The notes beneath the pieces were generated by a model that was given only the letters and a program-made list of their open reading frames with translations, was not told the origin of the DNA and did no database searches. Shown here one piece after another: positions 27,410 to 36,314 of a DNA stretch of 64,000 nucleotides. A program made the translations under genes and the position numbers. Each line of letters begins with the position of its first letter. Position 1 is the stretch's first letter. The stretch is from Granulicella mallensis (GTDB taxonomy: Bacteria > Acidobacteriota > Terriglobia > Terriglobales > Acidobacteriaceae), in the NCBI RefSeq assembly GCF_014203225.1, contig NZ_JACHIO010000004.1:1-64000 (forward strand), given 5' to 3'.

Positions 27410-27931
27410 CTACTTCCCCGTCACAGCCACCTTCACCGGCAACGACCGCGGCGGAAAGCACGCCGCATTATCGCAAGCCTGATACCGCAACGCCCCGGTC
27501 AAAGTCGAAGCCCCACGCGGCACAATCACCCGCAGCATCACGCGAAACTCACCCTGGTACACATCCAGCGTCTCCCCGTCACCCACGGTCAGCCGAAAAG
27601 CCGTCCCCTTGGGATACTCCTCCGAGACCACCTTTACATCCGCCGTATCGAGCTTCAGCACAGTAGGAATCAGCAACTCATCCTTCGGCGTATGCGAGTT
27701 GATATGAAAGCCCGGATCGACATGGAAACGCAGCTCCACCACCTGGGGCTTGCCCGCATCCACGACGATCCCGTCGTCCGCCAACCGCACATGGTCTTTA
27801 TGAGCCGCCGCCGCACGGTCGCCGCCGCCGCCAAACTGAATATCCTGAGCCCGGCCTGGAATCAGGCTCACGCCCAACACCAGCGCCAACCCTAAACCCT
27901 GAGCCCTGAGCCCTAGACCCTGCCTCTTCAC
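27410..27931 (-). CDS. Stand-alone DsbD N-terminal (alpha) domain-like periplasmic protein
   Basis: A 173-residue exported protein resembling only the periplasmic alpha domain of the thiol:disulfide interchange protein DsbD. The redox pair sits in YQACDNAACFPPRSLPV (Cys153, Cys158), as in DsbD-alpha. The membrane and thioredoxin domains of full DsbD are absent. It could pass electrons to, or receive them from, the TlpA-like protein encoded just upstream. The GTG start overlaps the tlpA stop (GTGA, 4 nt). Residues 4-15 (QGLGLRAQGLGL), the front of the signal peptide, are encoded by a heptamer repeat. Confidence 0.8.
   Translation of the reverse strand: MKRQGLGLRAQGLGLALVLGVSLIPGRAQDIQFGGGGDRAAAAHKDHVRLADDGIVVDAGKPQVVELRFHVDPGFHINSHTPKDELLIPTVLKLDTADVKVVSEEYPKGTAFRLTVGDGETLDVYQGEFRVMLRVIVPRGASTLTGALRYQACDNAACFPPRSLPVKVAVTGK
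27890..27923. repeat. CCCTRRR heptamer repeat forming a signal peptide
   Basis: Nearly five units (CCCTAAA, CCCTGAG twice, CCCTAGA, CCCTG) lie immediately inside the 5' end of the DsbD-alpha-like gene. Read on the minus strand they encode most of the hydrophobic signal-peptide start. Confidence 0.78.
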
Positions 27932-28554
27932 ATCCCACCTACAGCAAGCGTCTTGCGAATATTCGCTTCCATCTCGTCCTTGCTGGGAGCGCCCGCGGTC
28001 TCTTCCACTACATTGCCGTTCTTGTCCACATAGAACGTCTCCGGCAGGTAGTCCACGCCGCCATAAGCCTTCGACACCTTCTCATTGTCATCAGGCAACA
28101 GGATCTGATAGGTCACACCGATCTTCTTCGCGGCATCGGCGATGTCGTCCTTCGACGCGCCCTGATCCTGCGAGAGGCCGAGCACAACCAATCCCTGCGG
28201 CTTGTACTTACCGGAGAACTCCTCAAACCACGGCATCTCCAGCTTGCAGGGCCCGCACCAGGTCGCCCAGAAGTTCACGACCACAGCATGGCCCTTGTAA
28301 TCGGCCAGCGAAACCTTCTTGCCCGAAAGATCGACCAGCGTAAACGCAGGAGCGGGTTTGCCGCGCAGGCTTGCGCCCTGGGCATCGGGGCTGTCGCCCG
28401 AGGCGGAGCCCGTGGCTCCGTCCTTCACCACCGTGATCTGTGACTGCCGTGCCTGCTGCATCGCCAGCCGCCGCTGCCGCAGGTTGTGGACACCGGCCCA
28501 CACCAACAGCGCAACAACCACTACCATCGCTCCCAAAACTCCCAATCGACGCAT
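27928..28554 (-). CDS. Membrane-anchored TlpA-like thiol-disulfide oxidoreductase
   Basis: A 208-residue thioredoxin-fold protein with an N-terminal membrane anchor (about 5-22) and active site WATWCGPCK (Cys100, Cys103). KPAPAFTLVDLSGKKVSLADYKGHAVVVNFW is the usual TlpA/ResA lead. YLPETFYVDKNG carries the cis-proline region (YLPET). The catalytic domain lies outside the inner membrane and probably reduces disulfides of c-type apocytochromes or other envelope proteins. It is coupled to the downstream DsbD-alpha gene by a 4-nt overlap. Confidence 0.9.
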   Translation of the reverse strand: MRRLGVLGAMVVVVALLVWAGVHNLRQRRLAMQQARQSQITVVKDGATGSASGDSPDAQGASLRGKPAPAFTLVDLSGKKVSLADYKGHAVVVNFWATWCGPCKLEMPWFEEFSGKYKPQGLVVLGLSQDQGASKDDIADAAKKIGVTYQILLPDDNEKVSKAYGGVDYLPETFYVDKNGNVVEETAGAPSKDEMEANIRKTLAVGGM

Positions 28555-28753
28555 TCAGGTACTTCCTTCCGCGCGAGCCACACACACCGCGCCATGTATA
28601 GTCTACTGCTGCGACTTCTTCCTGGATTGTCATCCTAATGTCATTCCCGGCACAGAAGCCTCACGGGCATGCGCGGCGGCCTCCGCGAAACCTCCGCGCC
28701 CCCCTGCGTTAAAGCTTTTGCCCCTGCATTTGCTAGGATTCAGTCCGACACCT

Positions 28754-29824
28754 ATGACCGACTCCACCCAACTCGCCGACGCTGCAAGCCCCGCCGATCT
28801 CGTCCGCATCGAAGCCCAGGCCCTCCTCGAACTCGCCGGCCGGCTCGACGGCCCGCAACTCAGGGCCTTTGACCACGTCGCCGGATTGCTGGCCGAAAAA
28901 GCCCGCGACGGGCATCGGACCGTCGTCACCGGCGTGGGCAAGAGCGGTCTGATCGCCCGCAAGATCGCCGCAACCCTGGTCTCCACCGGCACGCCAGCCC
29001 AGTTCCTTCATCCGGGCGAGGCCCTGCACGGCGACCTCGGCATCCTCAACCACGGCGATATCCTCCTCGCCCTGTCCTACTCCGGCGAGACCGAAGAACT
29101 GCTGCGCCTGCTGCCCGTCCTACCCCGGCTCGGCGTGACCCTCATCAGCTTCTGCGGCTGCCTGACCTCGACGCTCGCCACGGCCAGCGCCCACACACTC
29201 GACGTCAGCGTGAGCCGCGAAGCCTGTACCCACCAGCTCGCGCCGACGGCCTCCACCACGGCCATGCTGGCGTTGGGCGACGCGCTCGCCATCGACGTGA
29301 GCCGTCGCCTCCACTTCAAGGCCCGCGACTTCGCCGAACTACACCCCGGAGGCCAACTTGGCCGCCGCCTCGCCACCGTCAAACAGTTGATGCACTCCGG
29401 CGACGCGCTACCGCAGGTCTCGCCCACAACTCCCATGACCGAGATCATCCACGAGATGTCGGCCAAGCGGCTGGGCATGACCACCGTGCAACAGAACGGC
29501 AAGCTACTCGGCGTCCTCTCCGACGGCGACCTGCGACGCCTGCTGGAGCGCGACGGCCCCGGAGCCTTCCACAAGACAGCCGCCGAGGTCATGAACCCTC
29601 ACCCCCGCCTCATCGCGCCCGAACCCTTCGCCGTCGACGCCCTGGCCCTGATGGAGCAGCACAAGATCACCGCCCTCGTCGTCACCGAAGACGGCACGGC
29701 AACATCCCCCGTGCTGGGCGTGCTGCACCTGCACGATCTGTGGGAGGTAGCACCCCAAACCACGCAAGCCCCCGCGCCAAAGATCAAACACATCGATCCC
29801 CCTGGAGACGACGGCCGGCTTTAA
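28754..29824 (+). CDS. kpsF: Arabinose-5-phosphate isomerase, KpsF/GutQ family
   Basis: A 356-residue enzyme expected to interconvert ribulose-5-P and arabinose-5-P, the first step to Kdo for LPS. The SIS domain (about 38-175) has GVGKSGLIARKIAATL, then GDLGILNHGDILLALSYSGETEEL. Two CBS domains follow (about 215-335), with SAKRLGMTTVQQNGKLLGVLSDGDLRRLLE and the later VTEDGTATSPVLGVLHLHDLW. ATG 28754 gives the normal length; the frame upstream is noise. With lptE it indicates an LPS-bearing outer membrane. Confidence 0.92.
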   Translation: MTDSTQLADAASPADLVRIEAQALLELAGRLDGPQLRAFDHVAGLLAEKARDGHRTVVTGVGKSGLIARKIAATLVSTGTPAQFLHPGEALHGDLGILNHGDILLALSYSGETEELLRLLPVLPRLGVTLISFCGCLTSTLATASAHTLDVSVSREACTHQLAPTASTTAMLALGDALAIDVSRRLHFKARDFAELHPGGQLGRRLATVKQLMHSGDALPQVSPTTPMTEIIHEMSAKRLGMTTVQQNGKLLGVLSDGDLRRLLERDGPGAFHKTAAEVMNPHPRLIAPEPFAVDALALMEQHKITALVVTEDGTATSPVLGVLHLHDLWEVAPQTTQAPAPKIKHIDPPGDDGRL

Positions 29825-29856
29825 CCACCACAGCACCGCTTTTGCCTTTGCTTTTC

Positions 29857-30105
29857 TTGTTTGTCATTCCCGCAGGGAATCTGCTTTTGCACTTGCTCTT
29901 GCCTTTGCACTTGTTTTTCTTGTTGTCATTCCGAGCGCAGCGAGTGAACCTGCTGTCTCCCGTTTTTCGTTCATGTCGCCACCACTATTACGCGGCAGCA
30001 AAATTGTGATGTCTCTGCCAACATCTTCGGCACGTCGACCAAAGAGCGGGAGAAAGCAGGTTCGCTCGTTTCACTCGGAATGACAACCAGAAAAGCAACA
30101 ACCTA
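29857..30105. repeat. Intergenic repeat, TCATTCCGAGC family, copy 3
   Basis: A long palindrome between kpsF and proS. The left arms are GTCATTCCCGCAGGGAATCT and GTCATTCCGAGCGCAGCGAG; the right arm is GGAATGACAACCAG after AGCAGGTTCGCTCG. The centre has GAGCGGGAGAAAGC. Confidence 0.75.
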
Positions 30106-30155
30106 AAAAGCAAAGACACCACGCCCAAATACGCCTCCGCTACAATCGAACCAAC

Positions 30156-32000
30156 ATGCAACGTTGGTCAAAACTCTTCATCCCCACTCTCCGCGAGGCT
30201 CCCACAGACGCCGAGGTCGCCAGCCACAAGCTCCTTCTCCGCGCCGGATATATCCGCCAGCTGGGCGCAGGCATCTACAGCTACCTGCCGCTCGGGCAGC
30301 GTTCGCTGAACAAGATCATCGCCATCGTCCGCGAAGAGATGAACAAGATCGGCCAGGAGTTCCTGCTCCCCGCGCTGAACCCGCGCGAGCTCTGGGAGGA
30401 GTCCGGCCGCTGGACCGGCATGGGCCAGAACCTCTTCCACCTCCAGGACCGCAAGGGCGCGGAGCTGTGCCTCGCCATGACGCACGAGGAGGTCATGACC
30501 TCTATCGCGCGCAACGAGCTGCGCAGCTACAAACAGCTTCCGCAGATCTGGTATCAGATCCAGACCAAGTTCCGCGACGAGCCCCGCCCCAAGGCCGGTC
30601 TGCTGCGCGTGCGCCAGTTCACCATGAAGGACGCGTACTCCTTCGACGTCGACCAGGCAGGCCTCGACGAGAGCTACCGGAAGCACTACGACACCTACGT
30701 CCGCATCTTCAAGCGCTGCGGCCTGGAGTTCGTCGCTGTCGATGCGGACTCCGGAGCCATGGGCGGCTCCGGCTCACAGGAGTTCATGGTCTACACCGAC
30801 GCCGGCGAAGACCTGATCGCCAGTTCGGCCTCGGGCTACGCGGCAAATCTTGAAAAAGCCACCAGCAAACTTTCACCGGTCGAAGACCTGGCACCCACCG
30901 GCGACGGTCTGCCCGAACTCATCCATACGCCAGGCCAAGGCGCGATCGCCGATATCTGCGCGTTCCTGAACATTCTTCCCTCGCAGGACATCAAGTGTGT
31001 GGCCTTTATGGGTAGCCGCACCGGTCATCCGGAAGGCGAACCTCTCCGCCCGATCGCCGCTTTTTTGCGGGGAGATCACCAGGTCAACGAGACCAAGCTC
31101 AACGCAGTGGCCGGCACAGGAGAACTGCGCCCCATGACGCCCGAAGAACTGGAGCTCTTCATCGGGGGCCCGGCAGGCTATCTCGGTCCGGTCGGCATAG
31201 CGCAGGGGATGTCAGGTGGTTCGCTCAACGGCCTCAAATCCGGTAAGCCTCTTGATCGTCTCAAAGGTGTATTTCGCGAAAATCCCACAGAGGGACTGCG
31301 AACGATCATCGTCCTCGATCCCGGCCTCGATGGCCGGACGAATCTCGTTGCAGGCGCCAATAAGCTGGACTACCACCTTCGCAACGTGACGCCGGGCCGC
31401 GACTTCACCTCGACGGTCGTCGCTGATATACGCAATATCAATGAAGGCGAACCCGATCCCATCGGCGGCGAGCCGTTGCGCCTGGGCAAGGCCGTCGAGA
31501 TCGGCCACATCTTCAAGCTCGGCACCAAGTACTCCGAGTCGATGGGCGCACGCGTGCTCGACGCCAACGGCAAAGAGGTCCTGCCGATCATGGGCTGCTA
31601 CGGCATCGGCATCGAGCGCATTCTGACTGCCGCGATTGAATCCTCCGCCGCAGCGAATGCCGGCGAGCAATATGCTCTTCCCGCGGCGATCGCTCCGTTT
31701 GAGGTCATCGTGACCATCACCAACGTCCGCGAGGCCGATCTGCTGGCCGCCGGTGAAAAGATCGCAGCCGATCTCGAAGCCGCGGGGGTCGACGTTCTCC
31801 TCGACGACCGCGACGAGCGCGCCGGCGTCAAATTCAAGGACGCTGAACTGATTGGCGTTCCCTACCGTATCAACATTGGCAAGAAACTTGCCGAAGGCCA
31901 GGTGGAACTCGTCGACCGCCTCACCCAGACCACGACCGACCTGCCGCTGGATGCCATCACCGCACACATCCAATCGCTGCTCGCTGCGTCCAAACTGTAG
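30156..32000 (+). CDS. proS: Prolyl-tRNA synthetase with INS editing domain
   Basis: A 614-residue bacterial-type class II synthetase. The N-terminal catalytic half has [18 protein letters not shown] and motif 2 around [24 protein letters not shown]. An insertion of about 170 residues (roughly 225-395) is the YbaK-like INS domain that clears Ala-tRNA(Pro). Catalysis resumes with motif 3 near [16 protein letters not shown], and the anticodon-binding domain closes the protein. The length fits the long bacterial form. Confidence 0.95.
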   Translation: MQRWSKLFIPTLREAPTDAEVASHKLLLRAGYIRQLGAGIYSYLPLGQRSLNKIIAIVREEMNKIGQEFLLPALNPRELWEESGRWTGMGQNLFHLQDRKGAELCLAMTHEEVMTSIARNELRSYKQLPQIWYQIQTKFRDEPRPKAGLLRVRQFTMKDAYSFDVDQAGLDESYRKHYDTYVRIFKRCGLEFVAVDADSGAMGGSGSQEFMVYTDAGEDLIASSASGYAANLEKATSKLSPVEDLAPTGDGLPELIHTPGQGAIADICAFLNILPSQDIKCVAFMGSRTGHPEGEPLRPIAAFLRGDHQVNETKLNAVAGTGELRPMTPEELELFIGGPAGYLGPVGIAQGMSGGSLNGLKSGKPLDRLKGVFRENPTEGLRTIIVLDPGLDGRTNLVAGANKLDYHLRNVTPGRDFTSTVVADIRNINEGEPDPIGGEPLRLGKAVEIGHIFKLGTKYSESMGARVLDANGKEVLPIMGCYGIGIERILTAAIESSAAANAGEQYALPAAIAPFEVIVTITNVREADLLAAGEKIAADLEAAGVDVLLDDRDERAGVKFKDAELIGVPYRINIGKKLAEGQVELVDRLTQTTTDLPLDAITAHIQSLLAASKL

Positions 32001-32014
32001 TAGCCGTTGCGGTT

Positions 32015-32100
32015 GTTTGTCTTTCGCCGTTGTTTGTTTTTCGTCGTCATCCTGAGCCGTAGGCGAAGGACCCCCGCATTCGTGTCACCACGAATGCGGG
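32015..32100. repeat. TTGTTTGTTTTTCGTCGTCATCC-type repeat with hairpin
   Basis: A short repeat (TTTGTCTTTCGCCGTTGTTTG, then CGTCGTCATCCTGAGC and CGAAGGA) is followed by a 12-bp stem CCCGCATTCGTG (32073-32084) paired with 32089-32100. Similar text occurs at 16920-16950, 37830-37920 and 43785-43805. There is no T tract, so a terminator role for proS is only possible. 32101-32246 shows no gene. Confidence 0.55.
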
Positions 32101-32246
32101 AGATCACCTGGGCTAACGACTGCGAGAGGCGGCACAGAATAACTGACGGCGAAGAACACATACCGGCAACACCTATCGCTGCCTGCATCACAGGATTACT
32201 GCGAAAATAGAAGCAGCACGAACTTCTATCCACGGCACCCCTCCCT

Positions 32247-34826
32247 ATGCCCTTAAAACTAAAAGTCGGTAAATCCAGCCACCCTCTCCTCTGGAACGTG
32301 GCGCGCTTTCTCCTGGTGCTCGTGCTCATGGGCGCCGCCTTCGGCGGAATCATCTTCGGCATCTACTACTACCGCTACAGGAACGTCGTGCAGGAGTGGC
32401 TGGCCAAGGGCCCGCTGTTCCCCTCCGTCGCACAGATCTACGCGGCCCCGCAGGACGTCCGCCCCGGCCAGCAGCTCAGCGCCGACAGCATTGCCGCCTC
32501 GCTGCGCAAGGCCGGATACAACTCCAACACGCAGCTCGGCAGCTACCAGTTGCGCGGCGACGACATCCTCATCAAGCCCGGCCCGCAGAGCTATCTCGCG
32601 ACCGATGGTGCCACGATCCATACCTCCGGCGGACAGGTCCAATCCATCACCGCGGAGAACGGCGCTGCCCTGGCCGGCTACAAGCTCGAACCCCAGCTCA
32701 TCACCGCGCTCTCCGAAGACAAGAACCGCGTCAAGCGCCGCCTCGTCACCTACAACCAGATTCCGCCACACATGGTGCAGGCCGTCACCGCCATCGAAGA
32801 CCGCCGCTTCTTCGAGCACGGCGGCGTGAACTACGTTCGCCTCATCAAGTGCGCCGTGCAGGATACCCTTTCGCGCCGCATGAACTGCGGCGGCTCCACA
32901 CTCACCCAGCAGCTCGCCAAGAACTTCTTCCTCTCGCCTGAAAAAACCATCTCGCGCAAGATCGCCGAGCTGATGATTACCTACCAACTCGAGTCGCGCT
33001 TCAGCAAGCAGCAGATCTTCGAGATGTACGCGAATGAGATCAACATCGGCCAGCGCGGTTCCTACGCCGTCAACGGCTTTGGAGAAGCCGCCCAGGCCTA
33101 CTTCGGCAAGGACCTCCGCCAGCTCAATCTCGATGAGTGCGCTCTGATCGCCGGTCTCATCCAGAACCCCAACCGCCGCAATCCCTACCGCCATCCCGAC
33201 CGCGCCACCGAGCGCCGCAACGTCGTGCTCGACTCTATGGTCGAGACCGGCTCGATCACCGCCGCCGAGGCCGAACGCGCCAAGGCCGAGCCCCTCCACC
33301 TGGCTCCCCCCAACATCGACGCCAGCGAAGCGCCCTACTTCGTCGACCTGGTGCACGACCAGATCGTGCAGCGCCTGGGCGACTCCGACACCGCCCGCTC
33401 CGGCTCCCTGCGCATCTACACCTCGCTCGATCCCGACCTGCAGCGCGCCGCCTCGGAGGCCGTCGAGGTCGGTATGCGCAACGTCGACGAGCTCGTCCGC
33501 AAGCATCACAAGAAGGGCGACACCAGCGCCATTACCTATCCGCAGGTCGCCCTGGTAGCGCTCAATCCGCATACCGGGCAGATCCTCGCCCTCGTCGGCG
33601 GACGCAACTACGGCGTCTCGCAGCTCGACCACGCTACCGCCGAGCGTCCCACCGGCTCCATCTTCAAGCCCTTCGTCTATGCGACGGCCTACAACTCCTC
33701 GCTCGAAGGCACAGCCGTTGAGGGCGGCAGTGTCTTCACCGCTCTCACCAAGATCAACGACGATCCGCAGGACTTCGGCACCAACGGTCAGTCCTACACA
33801 CCGGGCAACTTCGAAAGAGGTGAGTACCCCGGCATGGTCACCGCCGCTACCGCCATCGAACACTCGCTGAACATCGCCACGATCGCTCTGGCCCAGATGA
33901 TCGGCTACAACAACGTCGCCACCCTCGCGCACTCCGCGGGCATCGTCAACGCCAAGGCAACACCTTCGATGGCCATTGGCACCTACAGCGCCACGCCCAT
34001 CGACATGGCGGGTGCCTACACCGTCTTTGCGAACGGCGGCGTCCATCTCAAGCCCTGGCTGCTGGCCAGCGTCCGCAATCCCAACGGGGACATCGTCGCC
34101 GACTTCGCCCCTGAAGCCAAGCAGGTCCTCGACCCCCGCGTGGCCTACCTCACCCAATCGCTGATGGAGGGCGTCATCGCGCGCGGCACCGCTTCCGGCG
34201 TCCGCAAACACGGCTTCCTCGCCCCGGCCGCCGGCAAGACCGGCACCTCCCACGACGCGTGGTTCGCCGGCTACTCTTCCAACCTGCTCTGCATCATCTG
34301 GGTCGGCAACGACGACTACACCGACGTCAAGCTCCAGGGCGCCGACGCCGCCGCCCCCATCTGGGCGGAGTTCATGAACCGCGCCATCCGCCTGCCGCAG
34401 TACTCCGACATGAAGAACTTCACCCCGCCGGAGGGCGTCCAGACCCTGAGCATCAACCGGGCCACGAATATGCCGGTCGATGAATCCTGCTCCAGCGACA
34501 GCTTCAACGCAGCCTTCCTCGTCGGAACAGCCCCGCAGGGAACCTGCTCACGCATGGGAGAGGACACCCAAGCCCTCGGCGACAGGCTCCTGAACGGAGC
34601 CAACCTCAATCCGGGGAACGGAAACGTCTCACCCGGCACGCCCCTCAACAACGGCATGCCCAACCCCACAGGTGCGATCCCAGCGAACCGCAATAACCCG
34701 CAGCCGGTTCCCAGCAACAACCAGCCCGCTCCGAGCGAACCCGTCAAGCATCGCAACCCCTTCCAGAAACTGTTCGGCCTGGGCAAAGACAAGGACAAAC
34801 AGCCCCCACCGCCGCCGCCTCAGTAG
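32247..34826 (+). CDS. Class A penicillin-binding protein (bifunctional transglycosylase/transpeptidase)
   Basis: An 859-residue peptidoglycan synthase. A membrane anchor (about 19-42) precedes a small domain (GPLFPSVAQIYAAPQDVRPG onward) like the UB2H-type region of PBP1b. The GT51 glycosyltransferase has Glu184 in AIEDRRFFEHGG, then GGSTLTQQLAKN. The transpeptidase has TGSIFKPF (the SxxK serine near residue 471), EHSLNIA as SxN, and KTGTSHDAWFAG as KTG. The tail of about 110 residues is Asn/Pro-rich and ends in basic and poly-Pro stretches, likely disordered. The closest role is PBP1a/1b-like wall growth. Confidence 0.93.
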   Translation: MPLKLKVGKSSHPLLWNVARFLLVLVLMGAAFGGIIFGIYYYRYRNVVQEWLAKGPLFPSVAQIYAAPQDVRPGQQLSADSIAASLRKAGYNSNTQLGSYQLRGDDILIKPGPQSYLATDGATIHTSGGQVQSITAENGAALAGYKLEPQLITALSEDKNRVKRRLVTYNQIPPHMVQAVTAIEDRRFFEHGGVNYVRLIKCAVQDTLSRRMNCGGSTLTQQLAKNFFLSPEKTISRKIAELMITYQLESRFSKQQIFEMYANEINIGQRGSYAVNGFGEAAQAYFGKDLRQLNLDECALIAGLIQNPNRRNPYRHPDRATERRNVVLDSMVETGSITAAEAERAKAEPLHLAPPNIDASEAPYFVDLVHDQIVQRLGDSDTARSGSLRIYTSLDPDLQRAASEAVEVGMRNVDELVRKHHKKGDTSAITYPQVALVALNPHTGQILALVGGRNYGVSQLDHATAERPTGSIFKPFVYATAYNSSLEGTAVEGGSVFTALTKINDDPQDFGTNGQSYTPGNFERGEYPGMVTAATAIEHSLNIATIALAQMIGYNNVATLAHSAGIVNAKATPSMAIGTYSATPIDMAGAYTVFANGGVHLKPWLLASVRNPNGDIVADFAPEAKQVLDPRVAYLTQSLMEGVIARGTASGVRKHGFLAPAAGKTGTSHDAWFAGYSSNLLCIIWVGNDDYTDVKLQGADAAAPIWAEFMNRAIRLPQYSDMKNFTPPEGVQTLSINRATNMPVDESCSSDSFNAAFLVGTAPQGTCSRMGEDTQALGDRLLNGANLNPGNGNVSPGTPLNNGMPNPTGAIPANRNNPQPVPSNNQPAPSEPVKHRNPFQKLFGLGKDKDKQPPPPPPQ

Positions 34827-34837
34827 CGCTCGGGCAG

Positions 34838-35125
34838 TTGCAGTTGCAGTTGCAGTTGCAGTTGCCTTTGCCTTTGCCTTTCTGGTTGTCATTCCCGCAG
34901 GGAATCTGCTTTTGCTGTTGTTCTTGCTTTTCTGGTTGTCATTCCGAGCGCAGCGAGCGAACCTGCTTCCTCCCGCTTTTCGTTTCTATTGCCACCACTG
35001 TTATGCGGCAGCAAAATTGGTGCTGCCAATGTTTTGGGCGATACGAGCAAAGAACGGGAGACAGCAGGTTCGCTCCCCTTCGACTACGCTCAGGGTCGGA
35101 ATGACAACCAGAAAAGCAAAAGCGG
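34838..35125. repeat. Hexamer microsatellite plus TCATTCCGAGC-family repeat, copy 4
   Basis: Directly after the PBP stop come about five tandem CAGTTG units and three TTGCCT units (about 34838-34880). After these is the same palindrome as copies 1 and 3, with GTCATTCCCGCAGGGAATCT, AGCGAACCTGCTTCC, AGCAGGTTCGCTCC and GGAATGACAACCAG. It fills the gap between the convergent PBP and manA genes. Confidence 0.75.
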
Positions 35126-35196
35126 AACAGGGGAGCCGGGACTTAAAAGACCCCGCCTTCCCTGCCCCGCAACGCTAAACTTCGCGCTATAAACAA

Positions 35197-36141
35197 CTAC
35201 GCCGTAACGCGCACCACCTGCGCACTCTCCGTACCCGCCAACTGATACGCAATACCCTCACCCGGCAGCACGACGACACAGGCCTTTGGAAGCTCCATCG
35301 CCGCGCTCCCCGATACCGGCTGAACAAAGCAGCCGTCACCTAGCGCAATCAACAACTGCATCCGATCCGAGTTTTCGAGCTTGATCGTTTGGCCGACCTT
35401 GACGTCGAAACGGTCGACCGTAAAGTAAGGCGACTTCACCAACTGCGTACGAGCTCCCTCCGTAACCGGCGGAACAAGCCCCGCGCCGGTCTCGGTGCGC
35501 GTCACCGCAAGCCCCTTGTCCAGATGCAGCTCACGAGGCCTGCCATAGTCGAACAGTCGGTACGTCACATCGCTGTACTGCTGCGTCTCCAGGATGACCA
35601 CACCGGGCCCGATGGCATGGATCGTGCCAGCCTCCACATAGACCATGTCGCCCGCCTTGACGGGGACGTGCGCCAGCTTCTCTTCGAGCGTTCCCTGCTC
35701 GATCGCAGCACGAATGCCCTCCGTGGTAATCGGCTCGCGGAACCCGAGCGCCACCGAAGCTCCGGGCTCGGCCGAAAGGACGTACCAGCACTCGTTCTTC
35801 CCTCTCGGTTCGCCGATAGCACGGGCCTGCTCGTCGTTGGGATGCACCTGCACCGACAGCTTTTCGTGCGGAAAGAGGATTTTCAGCAGCAGGGGGACAC
35901 CACCGGCGACTTTGTCAGCCAGCAGCGCAGGATAGCTCTCGGTTGCGGCAGCAAGAGTCTTGCCGTGCAGGGGGCCGTTTCCGATCAGGCACTCGGCTGC
36001 CGTCAGCCAGACCTCTCCGATGGGCTTCCCGGTCTCGGGCACGTCAAACCATGGTTCAAGGGAGCTGGCCCCCCAAATACGTTCTACTTGAAGCGGAGTC
36101 AAAATAAATGGCCCGATAGATGGCTGGCTGGGAATCGTCAT
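35197..36141 (-). CDS. manA: Mannose-6-phosphate isomerase, type I
   Basis: A 314-residue cupin enzyme of the short type I PMI form, interconverting fructose-6-P and mannose-6-P for mannose use or GDP-mannose supply. The zinc ligands are in SVQVHPND, KNECWYVL and AGTIHAIGPG. Upstream blocks ERIWGASSLEPW and IGEVWLTAAE fit the family. It is divergent from the FucP-type sugar transporter gene, which suggests a link to hexose uptake. Confidence 0.92.
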   Translation of the reverse strand: MTIPSQPSIGPFILTPLQVERIWGASSLEPWFDVPETGKPIGEVWLTAAECLIGNGPLHGKTLAAATESYPALLADKVAGGVPLLLKILFPHEKLSVQVHPNDEQARAIGEPRGKNECWYVLSAEPGASVALGFREPITTEGIRAAIEQGTLEEKLAHVPVKAGDMVYVEAGTIHAIGPGVVILETQQYSDVTYRLFDYGRPRELHLDKGLAVTRTETGAGLVPPVTEGARTQLVKSPYFTVDRFDVKVGQTIKLENSDRMQLLIALGDGCFVQPVSGSAAMELPKACVVVLPGEGIAYQLAGTESAQVVRVTA

Positions 36142-36314
36142 TCTTCCAAACTACCGGATACAGAAAACTTGGGAAAGCTCCCCCAACCATTCCCGGAAGG
36201 CTCCCGGCACTCTGCCCGCCATCTATTCGCTGGGCCATTGCCGCCCCGAGGCGTTACTCTTAGGATGACCGATTTTCGCGCCTCCGCGCACCCACCTGTT
36301 TGAAGGAGCTTCAC

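Noticed and set aside
27890..27923. CCCTAAA units as telomere-like DNA
   Set aside because: The unit resembles the plant telomere heptamer, but the array is short, degenerate and inside a bacterial gene.
32259..34253. Open frame of 664 codons on the - strand
   Set aside because: It is antisense to the class A PBP, which has all catalytic motifs; the antisense protein is low-complexity Gly/Val/Asp-rich.
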